The notes below the pieces were generated by a model, which made no database searches, was not told the DNA's origin, and saw only the letters and a program-made list of their open reading frames with translations. 64,000 nucleotides of DNA, taken from Melieria omissa (Eukaryota > Arthropoda > Insecta > Diptera > Ulidiidae). Both the position numbers and the translations under genes were made by a program. This document shows positions 25,411 to 37,676 of the stretch, piece by piece; the stretch's first letter is position 1; every line of letters starts with the position of its first letter. The DNA lies in NCBI GenBank assembly GCA_963971225.1, contig OZ020267.1, forward strand, positions 147,446,927 to 147,510,926, given 5' to 3'.

Positions 25411-28400
25411 ATAATTTTTTTTTAATTTGTCTTAATTTTGTTCTTAACTAAAAACTAAACTCTTAAAGAGTTAGCCTTTAGTCATAAAAGTGAATTGCTA
25501 CTTTTGTTTATAAATCTTCGATGGGCGTTTTGGCTCTGAAACATGTTTCAGTAATCAAAGTGCTACATCCAAGACCAGCAAATGATTTATTTTTTCTCCT
25601 TATTCATTCTACTTGGGAAGAAGGGAACAAGGCAAAATTCTTGTATTGGTTTGTTAACCATTTGAATAATCACCCTTAACAAAATGCCTTCAAAATACCA
25701 TCAAAACTCCAACAAATCTCAGTTCACAGCTGCTTGAACCAATTCAGAGCTCGTTTCCACTCAGCGTAATGCCCCATGAACCCTAAATGTACAACACACA
25801 CGTCCCCCACTTGAAAAAAGAGCCAAATCTCAGCTTAACAACGCACCCGCCGCCACTCACTGCTTAGCGTCATATTTTAAAAATCTGTTTGAGTATTTTT
25901 TAACAAACTTTTAATGAAGTCTGCGCACCAAGATTTTTGCTCTTCTTTTCCAAAGCTGCCCAAAGCTTTTTTATTGCAATTCTCAAGAGGGAATGGCGGC
26001 CGGCACTGTTTGGTCGGCAGTAAAAACGCCAAACAACGCCGCCAAAGTGGATTTTCTCATTTATTTTGCATATTTTAAGATGTGGCAACAAATTAATGAG
26101 CTTTTATTGTGCAACCTTAATGAAACCCATAAAAATGTTCTACAACAACAACACCATTAAAAGAAGCAACATTAACAACAACAACAGCAATAACAATAGC
26201 AACTAAGTGCAGGTAATATGCGAGCCAAGAAAAAAATTGCGCGCACAAAAAGCGTGAAAATTGTTAGCGCCAAGCAAAAACATGGCGAGCGTAGCAACGA
26301 GCGGCCGCGCTAACTGAGTCTCCGGCGAGCGGGCGAAAGGTGTCTGGCGTGCGCGCTGCATGTGGCCAGCAGCTGGGCGGTCGCATAATTAACGACATTA
26401 AAATGTTGCTGCCGAAAAGTAACAAAAAAAAAAAAGGAAAAACACTGCAAAACTGGCAACACGCTGAAAACCCAAATGGCTGATAAACTGCGTTTTCATG
26501 TTCGTCTGTATGCGTGTGTTTTTTTTTGTATCTGTATGCGTGTGTGTCTGCGATTGCTTGTTTGTGTGTGTGTGTGTGTGAGTAAAGCAAAAATAATTAT
26601 AAAGTCACAAAATCCTTTTCAGCGTCGCTGCTAATGCTGAACGCGGCCTTTTTGCTGTCGCTTTTCGGCCATTAATTTCTGTTTTGTTTTGTTTTTGGCG
26701 AGCGTTGACATTGACGATAAATCTAAAATTTGTTCAAATTAACTATAATCTATAATAAATTTTCATTTTGTTAAGCAATGCGCAAAGCCCCGCACACAGG
26801 CGCGACCGACAAGTCACAACCCGTCAAGCCTCCACCTTCCGTTGTGGCGTCTTGTGCGTCTCGAGCGTCGTCTTCTGGGGCTGCTAACGCGCCGCTTCGG
26901 CTCAAAAATATATCTACGACAAAATACCAAATGATTTATGGATTTACAGCAAAGCCTTCAACAGCAGCAACAACAACAACAACAACACCGCACGCTGCTG
27001 TCAAATATTTACGAAACTGTTTATACGCCTTGATGTATTTACGGCCAACTGTCGGCGTAGCGCCAAAGTCAGAGCAGTCAGAGAGTCGACCGAAATCTGA
27101 AAGGGGGAAACGGAACTCAGGCTGAAAAAAAGTAACAAAGCAGCAACAAATCTTCAACAAATTTAGCACAACGGGACGTCCGGCGGCAGCAGCCACCATC
27201 AGTGCTGAACGGAACCTGCAGCAAAAACGCAAAACGGCCGAGCGGCCATGGCGAGGCTTTGGCAAAATCATTAGCCATGGCCGCTAGACAAACGAGCAGC
27301 GGTCGGAGGAGAGGGGGGCGCTGAACTGATGAGCCATTTGACGTTATCGTTTGTTGTAGTTGAAACATTTTCTTATTATTTCTCTCAGATTGTTGTTGTT
27401 GTTGTTATGATGGCTGTTTATTATTTGTAGCCAGTGTGCTGCGCAGGTTGGCAGCCATAAATTATGTGTGTAAGATATCAGCGGCGAGTTGCAGCCAGCA
27501 CAGCTATCAACATTAGCCGTTGGCCGAAATCTGTACGCAACATGCGGAAGTCATTTATGCAACATTAGGCTTCGGGCAACATTTTATTTATGTACCAACA
27601 ACTAATAGCAAATATGAATGGACACAACACAACACACCACACAAGCGTTGAGCATTCGGATAGCGAAGCATGAGTGACTGAAATGCAGGTCAAAAGTGCG
27701 ATTATTTGTTTGGTTACGTTTCCTTTTTGTTGTAGTAGTTGTTGAACATTTGTTTTGCTTGTAGCTTGTTGTAGCTGTTTATTGTTCATTCGACAACAAA
27801 AGCAACAAATATGAGTCGAACAAGAACAAGAACAGCATCGTTATTTGCATATTACACGACACTCGAGCAAAGATGTGCATTTTACAGCTAACACGTTTTG
27901 TTATTGTATGTGTGTCTGTGTGTGTGTGTGTCAGTGTATTTCCGTTTCTATTCATTTGTTTGCTGCACGGCCAAAGACAACAAGCAATCAAGCGCAGTGA
28001 ATTGCAGCAAAGGCAAAAATTTCAAGTATCTAAATAAACAAGCAACTTCAAAGTGTGTGTGTGTGTGTTGAATGGTCGCACTGACCTGCAAAACACTGGA
28101 CAGACAGCAGATAAGAGTATAAATACATGAATAAACACATTGCCAATTATTCATTATGAACTAATAAAGTTGTTTGAGGACATTCAAAACGAGAAAGAGT
28201 GTTGCAGTTGGCTTTATTCAGACATATTCACTGGCTTTTTCTAGAACTTCAGATGACAAAAAGAGTGAGGTTGAGAGTTTCGAGGATAATTAAAAATTCA
28301 TTACTTATTTACATACACAAACATAGTTCAAACTTCGGACTGGCATCATTATGCTTGTTCTCTTGGTCATCACAACTCGCTACTAGGTTACGGTTTGCCT

Positions 28401-28640
28401 CTGTTTTGCCTTCTTCACTTGGCCACACCAAAATATGACAGAATTCTTCTTAACTTGGTCCTTGCACCGAAGAAACAGTGGACCAATTACCACCGCTGCA
28501 GACCTTCAACTACTCCATCGAACATCTTTTTCAACGAAGTTTCATTCTTCATGCATCACTATTGTACGTGTGAGAGTTTATACAGAGTTAGGAATTTTAA
28601 CTCATAAAAGTTAACCAGTTCCTACAGAAAAGATAGCCGC
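25411..28640. other. Noncoding DNA with (CA)n, (CAA)n runs
   Basis: No gene is supported. 25570-25680 is repeat copy B. (GT)n runs lie at 26563-26580, about 27907-27930 and about 28055-28070. The 115-codon frame at 26778-27125 carries a (CAA)n-encoded Thr run and has no known domain. Its opposite strand is equally open. Confidence 0.5.
25570..25680. repeat. Interspersed repeat, copy B
   Basis: It shares ordered landmarks with 4190-4340: a T/C-rich CTCCTTATTCATTCTACTTG, then GGAAGAAGGGAACAAGGCAA, then TTGGTTTGTTAACCATTTGA. No termini or target duplication were found. Confidence 0.4.
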
Positions 28641-28647
28641 TGCAAGA

Positions 28648-28719
28648 AAACATTAAATTTTTGATACTTTGATTCAAATCTGAGATCCAGAGTTGCTTCA
28701 TTCTTTCAGTGCCACGCAC
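28648..28719 (-). repeat. tRNA-like SINE, box-B part (downstream of a MITE insertion)
   Basis: On the minus strand this reads GTGCGTGGCACTGAAAGAAT and later CAGATTTGAATC, a plausible RNA polymerase III box B (consensus GGTTCGANNCC). If the MITE at 28723-29158 and one TAA copy are removed, it follows directly on box A at about 29162-29185, giving about 42 bp between the boxes, a normal spacing. An A/T-rich tail follows. Anticodon-arm pairing is poor, so it is SINE-like rather than a working tRNA. Confidence 0.45.
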
Positions 28720-28722
28720 TAA

Positions 28723-29158
28723 AGGCTTGATTACACGTAACGAGCAGAGTGACGAGACAGCAACTCGAACGAGTACTCGTTTCGTCTAAACAGTAAGGCG
28801 AGTTCTTGATTGAGTCAGTGACTGAGTAGAGTGGCGAGAGAGTCACTAGAATCACATTTTGTTTAATACGCCAAGTACTACTTTACCGTTATATTTTTCT
28901 TCTTTTCCCAGCGATTCGCGGAATCGTTCGTGGGGAATCGCTCGTAACATGCGGAATGCGTCACACACCACTTTTTGCTCGGTTGAGTTTAATTGGGCGA
29001 GTTGCTTCGTTCATTTTGTGCATTTTAAAACCGAACTGACTCGCCAAGTGTTAAAATTCGTTTTTAACAACTTGTCTCTTTTTCTCGCCACTCAAATTCT
29101 CTCGGCCTGGTACCATTTTGATGTCTCGCCATTCTACTTGTTACGTACAATCAAGCCT
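28723..29158. mobile_element. Harbinger-like MITE with TAA target duplication
   Basis: A 436-bp element. The left end is AGGCTTGATTACACGTAACG, and the reverse complement of the right end is AGGCTTGATTGTACGTAACA. Similarity runs about 37 bp inward, through AGAGTGACGAGAC versus AGAATGGCGAGAC. TAA flanks both sides (28720-28722 and 29159-29161). A 3-bp TAA/TTA duplication and long imperfect inverted repeats fit PIF/Harbinger MITEs. There is no transposase. The interior holds short palindromic GAGTCAGTGACTGAGT-type repeats. Confidence 0.7.
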
Positions 29159-29190
29159 TAACCAACTGAGCCAAGGCGGACCTTGAAGTC
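29159..29190 (-). repeat. tRNA-like SINE head with box A
   Basis: The minus strand reads GTCCGCCTTGGCTCAGTTGG followed by TTA. TGGCTCAGTTGG is a perfect RNA polymerase III box A. The expected continuation lies beyond the MITE at 28719 and below. I read the pair as one tRNA-derived SINE split by transposition. Confidence 0.45.
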
Positions 29191-29223
29191 TTAATACAAG
29201 AATGCCCAGCCTAAGCAATGCCC

Positions 29224-29391
29224 ACCTGAAGCCTTTTTGGGCAATTATTGACTTTTTATTTACCGAACTGACTCGCCAAGTGTTAACCCTTTCAGTCACA
29301 ATGTCCAATATATTGGACGGGTTTATTTTCAAGTTTCATTTTTCACCTGAAGCCTTTTTGGGCAATTATTGATTTTTTATTTAGTTAAATA
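29224..29391. repeat. Direct repeat pair, ~121 bp apart
   Basis: CACCTGAAGCCTTTTTGGGC plus AATTATTGAYTTTTTATTTA occurs at about 29224 and 29345. Between them lies a second copy of ACCGAACTGACTCGCCAAGTG (29263), whose first copy is at about 29032 inside the MITE. These shared blocks suggest template switching or recombination around the MITE. Confidence 0.7.
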
Positions 29392-30342
29392 ACACTGTGC
29401 AACAGCCATTCTGCAAGAGAGTAACGACCGTATATTTCTGAAATAGCACTTCATACTGATCATTTTTGCCGAACAAAGTAATAGTCCAGCAGGTCTGAGT
29501 TTTTTGTAATTTGCACATAAAGGTTAAAGTGGTCCCTATAGAATTTTACACAGAAAGTATAAAAACTTGAAGAGCTAGAGCTTTGATGTCTGAGACAAAG
29601 TTGTTTGCATTAAAAGTATGAATATTTTTTGAGTACACATGAAGCTCCCTTCCCCTTTCCTTACCCCCCTTTTTCATGTTTTTCAGAAAAATTTTTCATA
29701 AAAAGGTTGTATTAAGTAAAATATTGGAAAAAATACCATATTGTCTTTTGGGAAAAAATTCTTCATTAAAAAATAGGTGGGGTCTTCAAACACCAAACCC
29801 TTCTCAATACTCCCCCCAACAAAATACCTTCAATTAATATTTTTTTCATAAATTGCTAGCTCTACTTGAGATCTTGCGAAAAATGTTGAATATTAAAAAA
29901 AATATATATACTTTCCATTGGAAAATGGTTAATGTGGTCTTCAAACCTAGAGGGACCCTAAAAAGTCCGCTCAAAAGTTTTGGTCAAAGTTTTCCCCTTT
30001 TTGCTCATTCTTATGGTGAATCGGCATACGAAAACCACGTTACATCACATTTTAGGTATATGATGTGTTAGCAATTTGGTGTAAAACACTAAGAGGAACA
30101 TTTTTGTGGAGCATTTTAACCCTGTAACTCCTATTTTTACGGGTCAAATTGACCCTTTTTTTCTAAAATGCCAAAAATGTCCTGTAAAACAGGACTTTTT
30201 GAGGACAAAATGTAACAAAAAAATATTTGCCATCAAATTTTACTATAGGTCTCTGCATACATCAAAGCTCAGAAATTAACTTGAACGCCAGAATTAAACA
30301 GAATGCGTTGTTAGAACCTTGTTTTTTTGTGTTGTGCAGTGT
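29392..30342. mobile_element. TA-flanked inverted-repeat element, copy 1
   Basis: A 951-bp unit starts ACACTGTGCAACA. The reverse complement of its end is ACACTGCACAACA. It is flanked by TA (29390-29391, 30343-30344). Positions about 29970-30300, read on the minus strand, match 47390-47700 closely (CGTTCAAGTTAAT, TCTGAGCTTTGATGTAT, AATAGGAGTTACAGGGTTAA, GGTTTTCGTATGCCGATTCA). It is therefore a second copy of the family at 45359-47830. No transposase was recognised; the only open frame (29853-30071) has no domain. The class is unclear, but TA flanks suggest a Tc1/mariner-related or other TA-duplicating element. Confidence 0.6.
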
Positions 30343-32364
30343 TATTGAAAAGATTAGGCTAAGCTAAAAAAAAATTTAAACAGTTTTATTATAAGTTGCG
30401 CAAGCAAAGGGGTCGACCCGCATGAGTTACTAAGCTTCATTATGTCGGGTGGGTCAAGGAGATGTTCGCTAAAAACGTTTAGGGAGCACATTATCACTTC
30501 TGGTCTCAGTGCAACAAACCCCAACATATTCTATTCTATTTTAAGGGGGTTTTGGGATTCAAATTCCTTTCAAATATTTGTAACTCTCAAACATTTTGAG
30601 AGAAAAAGAGTGTTTCAACTGCTATTGGGCCCAAAAGTTGTGTACAGAATGCCCCTTCCACAAAATGAAATCCTTTGTAAGCGCCTCTTAGTTCAGATTG
30701 CAAGAGCATTTCATAACTTGAATGACTTCAAGCACAGATATTTCTATCAGACGCCTTTCAGAATTAAAAAAATCTTCCCTCATACTTTTTTTCACTGCTT
30801 TTGCAATAAGAAATTTCCCATTCCCCTCTCCTCACCCCTCTGTAACTGGTGTTGTTGAGCCGTTTAAACGCTGTATTGCACATACGACACTATATTACTG
30901 CAATCGAAAATATCACAATTTACTTCAAGCCACATCAAATTGTTCTATCGACCCGTTCTATAATTCATCTCTGCTCATCAATTTAATTCAACTCATGTAT
31001 TTATACAATGGCCACAACAACAAAAAGCACCGAATTTTAAATAAAATCCAGCATTAATGTACCAACGATAAGACGCTTTCACCGCACTGAGCCGCTTGTA
31101 AGATGAGAGTTTTTTGCAGTTTATGCGCATCTGCAATTAAATTCAATTATTCTGTCAATATTAATTTTATGCTTTTGTCTTTAGACTTTGTGCACACACA
31201 CACACACACACACACATAGACACACTCAACGCACACACGACCATATGCACATCAGCTCGAATGTGAGCGCCGATGTGTGCGCAAAGCCGCTTACTGCAGC
31301 TGGAGACTCTCTCAACAACGGCAGTGACAGTTTGCTCGAAAGCCGCTTTACTTTTGCACCGAACGCTCGACTCCTCGCTTCTCGCATACACCACGCAGTG
31401 ATGCCAACGCGTGCCATTAGTTTGCCATCCAAAGTCCATCAACATTGACAACAACATCGACATCAATGTCAGCCTCGACTGTATGTAGTCGAGTGCGAGT
31501 CCGAGTGCGAGTGCGAGTGCGAGTCCTCCTACGTCAGCAATGGAAGCTGAAGCGCTCTTAAGTCCATCTTGTCGAAATTTCGTGCCACTGCCACCAGCCA
31601 CTCGGTCGCGCAGCTTCCCTACTTAAGCCATATAACTTGTTATACCTATGTGTTGTTGTTGTACATTGATGTGTGTGTGTATGTGTTGCTTGATTCGCTT
31701 TGCCTCAGTATGCCAAAAGTTTAGCAAGTTTTCGAGTGTCTCCCGTCCCGCACACTCCGCAGCTTGTCTGAGTGTTTGTTCCACTTAAATTATGCAGGTC
31801 ACGTGCGAAATTAAACTTTGGCGCTTCGACCACAACGCAACAACTCTTCCATTGCCGTACAAACATATTTTTTTCATCCTCTTTGTTTTGTAGTTCTTTT
31901 TTTTTGCGCTTCAGCCTCTGTCTTCCTCATTTCTGTCGCGTATTTCTTAATTAACTTCTTGCAAGAAGTCAAACAAATTGCTGGAAAATTGCGGTTGATA
32001 ATTAACTGTCAACTGTGTATTTGTTGGCACCGAAGCACCGCCTTCTCGCTCCGCCCTTTTCCGCTGTGGGCTGTAACTTTGGTTCTTCGTCCACTTGTGC
32101 TGCGCAAGGTGCCTGATGCAAACTGTCGTCGAAGTGTTGAAAGGCGGCAATGGCCAGCGAGACGCATGAACGAAAAACTTTTCAGCATTGACAACTTTAA
32201 ATGACAATTAAGTGTTTAACGAACGGAACGCCCGGAGTGTAGGCAGTTGTTGTTGAGTGGAAAAGCAATCAGCGGTAAGTTACTCGAGTCAAATGGCAGC
32301 GCTATTTTAATGAGCATTTATTGCAGTTTGCCGAACTTTGCTACAAGCGATATGTGATTAGTGT
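30343..32364. other. Noncoding DNA
   Basis: No gene is recognised. The 138-codon + frame at 30442-30858 is open but matches nothing I know and has AT-rich, unbiased codons. (CA)n lies at 31193-31216. The 128-codon frame at 31818-32204 is also unrecognised. Confidence 0.45.
31487..31526. repeat. (GAGTGC)n hexanucleotide run
   Basis: About six units of GAGTGC/GAGTCC. It is GC-rich, unlike most simple repeats in the window. Confidence 0.85.
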
Positions 32365-34700
32365 TGGCAAAAGAGTTGTGACACTTTGTGACAACAAAAC
32401 TAAATGTGTGTGTGCATAGGAATTTCAAAATAAGCTGTTTTTACAAAAATAAAAAATATGAAGAAATTTCATTTAGATGCATTTTGTGGAAGTTTCACGT
32501 TTTTGTGACACTTTGTGACAAGGAAAATGACATTGATTAATCTTGTTTAATCTAATATTGATTGTATCTGCAATTTTAGTAACGCAAGCTTGAAAAAACT
32601 CGCAGTGTGACAAGGTGTCACAAATTATTATTGGATGTTGATTTTTAAAATTTAATATTTTAAACCAAAAAAAACACAACTAAACTAGTATTGTGTTGAA
32701 TATTTATGCATTCATGTGTCACAAAACCAAATTTGAAATTAATTAGCTGAAATAAAGTTGCATTATGAAAAGAATAAAATAAGTAAAAACACGAAAATGT
32801 AGAGATTGAAAAATGCGCAGTGTGACAAGGTGTCACAAATTACTTTTCGATTATAATAAAATTTGTTGATTTATAAAATTAAAGATTTTAAGTGAAAGAA
32901 ATAACTGAACTAGTAAAGTGCTGGATATCAGTGCATCTATGTGTCCCAAAACCAAATTTAAAATTAATTAGCTGAAATAAATTTGCTTTATGAAATTAAA
33001 TAAAATAAATAACAACACTGAACTCTCGAGATTAAATAAATGCGCAGTGGGACAAGGTATCACAAATTACTTTTTGATGATAAAACATTTATTGATTTAT
33101 AAAATTAAAGATTTTAAGTGAAATAAATAACTGAACTAGTATAATGTATATGTATAGATGCACTGATATCCAGTGCATCTATGTGTCCCAAAACCAAATT
33201 TGAAATTAATGAGCTGAAATAAAGTTGCATTATGAAAAATAAAATAAATATAAAACAATGCTAAAATCTAGAGATTGAAAAATGCGTAGTGTGACAAGGT
33301 GTCACAAATTACTTTTTGATGATAATAAAATGTGTTGATTTCTAAAATTAAAGATTTTAAGCGAAAGAAACAATTGAACTAGTATAGTGCTGGATATCAA
33401 TGCATCTAAGTGTCACAAATTAAAATTTGAAATTAATTAGCTGAAAAAGATAAAAATAAATAACAACACTGAACTCTAGAGATTAAATAAATGCGCAGTG
33501 TGACAAGCTGTCACAAATTACTTTTTGATGATAATAAAATTTGTTGATTTATAAAATTAAAGATTTTAAGTGAAAGAAATAACTGAACTAGTATAGTGCT
33601 GGATATCAGTGCATCTATGTGTCCCAAAACCAAATTTGAAATTGATTAGCGGAAATAAAGTTGCTTTATGAAATTGAATAAAATGAAATCGAATAAAATG
33701 ATGTGATAAAAAATGTGACAAGATGTCATTAATTATTATTTAATGTTCATTTATAACGTTAAACATTCTGACTCAATTTTGACTCAATTGCGACACAATT
33801 ATTTGAACATTTTTAATATTTATGCATCTACATATGTGTCACAAATTAACATTATTTGCAGAAACAAAAATGCATTATGAAAAATAGTCAAATATAACAA
33901 CGCTCCAACTTAGGGACCAAAATAAAGTTGTGACAAAATGTCACACACTTTTACTGGATGTTAATATGTAACGGAATCATAAAGATAAATAAAAAATAAA
34001 AATAATAAAAAAAATTCTAGTAAATAAAAAAAATTACAATAAAATTTAAAAATAATAATAACAACAAAGATAATAGTTAGGCAACTCAGATCGTGAATTT
34101 TGCATGCACAAATATTTTGTGTGACAATTGTTATATTGTGACAATGAAAATGGAGAGGTGTTTTGTACAAATATTAACGTAATTAGTGATTGTGATGCGC
34201 TTAGTTGGAAAAATTACAAAGTGTCACAAATTAAAACTTGAAGTTAACTGATTATTTTGTAAACTTAAAAGTTGGAAGAAGTATACAAACTGGACGAGCA
34301 ACCAAAAAGAATAGTAATTAAATATGTTAGAATTTTGGAAGGGCACATTGAAAAATGAAAAATTGCTATAATGTGTCACAAAAAAAGAAATTTGAATTCA
34401 ATTAGCGGAAATAAAGTTGCATTATGAAAAAGATTATAATAAATAGAAACACTGAACTCTAAAGATTAAATAAATGCACAGTGTGCCAAGGTGTCCCAAA
34501 TTAATTTTTGATGTTTATATTTAAAATTGAAGAAATTTGAAAATTGAATTTTTTTTAACACTTGGAGAGGAGCTGTGTGAAAACTGTACCTTAATGTTTT
34601 GACACATTTTATTAGAAAACTAACAACGTGTCCCAAATTATATTTGAAGTTTAGACACCGAAAAATGAAAAAGCTGCTATAATAATACAACAACAAACAC
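32365..34700. repeat. Satellite-like tandem array, unit ~209-242 bp, with TGTGACA/TGTCACA dyad
   Basis: Each good unit carries the dyad TGTGACAAGGTGTCACA, then AAATTACTTTTTGATGATAA, AAATTAAAGATTTTAAGTGA, AACTAGTATAGTGCTGGATA, TGCATCTATGTGTCCCAAAA and GAAATAAAGTTGCWTTATGA. The dyad or its variants start at 32606, 32821, 33048, 33290, 33499, 33714 and 33929, with a worn copy at 34482, giving intervals of 215, 227, 242, 209, 215 and 215 bp. The central four units are most alike and the edges most diverged, as expected of an array homogenised in its middle. There is no coding potential. Confidence 0.92.
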
Positions 34701-34734
34701 ATGTAACATGCATGGTTATACTTTTGCATGTATC

Positions 34735-35180
34735 TCCTAAAAGACAGAAAGACAAAAGAGAAAGGAAGAATCAGATGGGTTTGCAGGACGCAGATGCAGC
34801 TACAAGTAGGAAGTGATAGATAGAAAGTGGATGGTAAAAAAGGGAACAGAAAAGTCACTGAATAGGAGTAGAGTGGTTTCCGCTCTAAGGGTAGAATAGC
34901 AATGGAAAGAGAAAGACTGGGATGAAGGGGAAGAACACTTGAAAGACAAAGGAAGCAACAAGGACATTAAAAGGTTATAGCTACAGGTAGGTAACAGAAA
35001 GTGAATAGTAAAAAGAAAAAAAGAAAGTCATTGGATAGGAATAGAGAGGTATCAATAGGAAAGGAGAAGAAGGGGAAAGGGAGAGTGATGAGAAGAAGAT
35101 AAAACTTGAAAGAAAAAGGGGAACCAGACAAAAGAATATTAAAAGGATACATCAACAGGTAGGTAACAAAAATTGGATCG
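34735..35180 (+). repeat. Purine-rich tandem repeat, ~3 units of ~170-185 bp
   Basis: Units share GAAAGACAAAGGAAGCAACA, ACATTAAAAGGTTATAGCTA, CAGGTAGGTAACAGAAAGTG and GTCATTGGATAGGAATAGAG. The + strand is strongly purine-biased over more than 400 bp, so it could adopt triplex-type structure. Minus-strand frames are therefore Phe/Ser/Leu-rich and not genes. Confidence 0.75.
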
Positions 35181-35192
35181 TAATAAAGGTAG

Positions 35193-35336
35193 CAGTGGCG
35201 CACACAGGATTTCATTTTGGGAGGACAGGGGGGTTTCGCGAACAACTTTTGAGTCGAAAGGCATTCGAAAACGTATTTTCTATTAGCAAATTTTGTGTTT
35301 GGGGATCTGAAACCCCAAAACTCTCCTTGTGTGGAA
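35193..35336. mobile_element. Short hAT-like MITE, copy 1
   Basis: It begins CAGTGGCGCACACAGGATTT, has a G-run (GGGAGGACAGGGGGGTTT), a shared core (AAATTTTGTGTTT) and ends CTCTCCTTGTGTGG. The copy at 62024-62171 has the same order: CAGTAGCGCACATAGGATTT, then GGGGGAGACAGCGGGGG, AAATTTTGTGTTT and CCCCCTGTGTACACCACTT. No clear target duplication is seen at this copy. Confidence 0.55.
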
Positions 35337-37261
35337 GGCAAATAGGACAAGAATAGAAAGGAAAAGAAGTTGGGATAAGGAGAAAGAGAGAAAAGATGCA
35401 AGAAAACCCAGTCCCGGGAACATTAATGTTAAAAACGTTGCAGAGATGAAATTTAGAAAAATTCAATACACTTTAATGTGAATTTTCTGCTCAAATTTAA
35501 ATAAGAAAACATGGCAGACTTCTCGATTAATCTACGAATAATAAATTTCAGTACATTTTCTTATACGAAAACGCAAGAACCAACCAACAACCACACTTCA
35601 TATGTAGACCACTTCAATTTTTGCACTAACCCGCAGCTTGCCGCACGCTCAAGGAGGCACACCTGTACAACAACTCTACTTAAATTTGTTGCTTTTTTAG
35701 TTTATAAATGTTTTGTAGTTGTTTTGTTTTGCGGTATGCAACACTTGTCACACGTTACGCTAAGGCCACTTTATTTATGCTTTCAGGCTAAATGCAACAA
35801 CACCTTTTACCTCATTTCCCTACGACCACAAGCAAATATGTAAAATTTTTACTCTCCGGGCGCACGAAGGCGTTTGCAGTTGTTGTGAGTTGTTGCTGTT
35901 GTTGTTATTGCGGCTCGTTGCGCTAAAGCAGCGCGCGAAGGTGCCACAAGGTAGCAACAGCAGCTCACACATGCGACACACTCACTCACTCGCACACACA
36001 CACACTCACACAGCTACATCTATTCACTCACATGTTAGAGCACACATTCAGGCCCCAAAGTGCTGGCAAGTATTCGCGCACACTTGCGCCTCCGTGTGGC
36101 ATGTGGCAAGTGCTTGTTAACATGAGAAAACTTTTTCCCAGCATCTGCAACAATTTCCACAGCTGTGTTTTGACCACTTTCTGTATGTCAGTACGTCTTG
36201 GCGTCTTTGTCTTTTGCTTGTTTGTGTTGGTGTTTTCTTACTTTTCTTTTCGTAGCGTTTTGCTTGCTTCGCTTCGCATGTTGCACGAACTCTGACACTG
36301 TACGTGGAATTAATGCACACGACAAACAGACCGACAAGCAGGCAGGCAGGCAGGCAGCGTTGCCAAAAGCAATTAAACACGTACGTGGCTAAGCGTAACG
36401 TGTCGCTGCCGCTTCGCCAACGCTGCGCGCCAACAAAGACGCAGCTGTGTGTCTTCTCTTGTTGCTAAAGATGCAAAAATGCTCCAAGTGCCCCCAGTTC
36501 GCTGTGCGACCATCGACCTGCCGCAGCCTCACCAGCGTCGCACTCAACGCCACTTCATGTGCCACACTTGTGTTGTATGTACACAAGCGTTGAAGTGGTG
36601 TGGCTTGTTGTTGTTGCTCTTAAAGCATAACCGCCACATTAATTTGAAGTAGCACCGACAACGGCAACGGCAACGGCAGACGGCTACACACTTTGACGCT
36701 GCCGGTCGACGCTAACTTATTTAATTTCAAAACTTGCGCCTAATGGATGCCACCAAGTGTGGCTGTTGCTGCCACGGTTGTTGTTGTTATTGTTGCAGCA
36801 GCCTATGGCATATTTTCGGTTTTGATGGTAGCTGCTTCGTTGTGTGTGTGTGTATGTGTTGCGTGTGTTCTGTTTCTGGTTTTATGCGTTCGCGGCGGCA
36901 AATGTTACACTTGAGGTTGCACACTTTCGAGCGCCGGTTCGCAAACAGTGCAACGTTGAAAGTTTGCTAATTTTATTTGCCGTGTTAAGTAAGATTTCAG
37001 CTTGATAGCTGCGTGGTCAAAAGATTTAATGGCATTAGCGCAGACAGGTGGTTGAGTTGAGTTGAGTGCAAGGCGGCAGTGCGTTGCAAAAGACTTTTCG
37101 CGAAATTAACTGAAGGCCAATTTAAGGCGCCACAGTGCCTTGTTTTTAGTTGAAATAGGCATTCAAAAGCGCTGAAAACCTTTGGAGATTGAAGGAGATA
37201 ACAAGAGTAATACGATTTATATGAATTTTTGAAATTCGAACCAAATTAAATTTTATTATAT
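35337..37261. other. Noncoding DNA with CA and TTG runs
   Basis: No gene is supported. (CA)n lies around 35991-36010, (CAGG)n at 36340-36357 and a (CGGCAA)n-like run at 36660-36680. Short Cys/Leu-rich frames are translated simple repeats. Confidence 0.5.
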
Positions 37262-37672
37262 TGTAGCGATGAGTCACTCTGTGCTATGCTATGCATGAAT
37301 GCTTTTCCAAGCATACTTTTAGGCATGCACTTTGAAGTATGGCAAATTTGGTATAATTCGCTTGGATAGTCCGATATGGCAAGGATGGTTCGCGTAAGGT
37401 AATGAACTTTACTAGAACAATCGGGATAGAAAGTACAACTGGAATATGCAAGAAACTTCGGCGCGATATAAAAAAAGTGGCAGCGCCAGGGGTCGAGTCT
37501 GTGTTGAGCAAGCAATGGGGAAACATGCAATAGTAGTAGTGTAAAGTTAGAACAAGTGTAAATCTGTAAATAAAGTGATTGTTAGTTGCTGACTGCGGTT
37601 TGCGCTAAATAATTGAAGTTGTTTTATTTTCAAACACAATCCAAACGGACCTGTGAAGTAATTTTCGTAACA
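37262..37672 (+). mobile_element. Solo LTR, ATAT family, first of a tandem pair
   Basis: A 411-bp LTR begins TGTAGCGATGAGTCACTCTG and ends TTTTCGTAACA. It is flanked by ATAT at 37258-37261 and 37673-37676. It is very similar to 7310-7729 over its whole length, including the TATAAAA-type box near 37468 and the AATAAA near 37568-37573. The next LTR begins directly after the right ATAT. There is no internal region between them. Confidence 0.9.
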
Positions 37673-37676
37673 ATAT

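Noticed and set aside
29159..29190. Functional tRNA gene
   Set aside because: Box A is good, but box B is only reached after removing a MITE and the anticodon arm does not pair.
29282..29340. Another piggyBac-like terminus (TTAACCCTTTCAGTCAC)
   Set aside because: No matching opposite end was found nearby.
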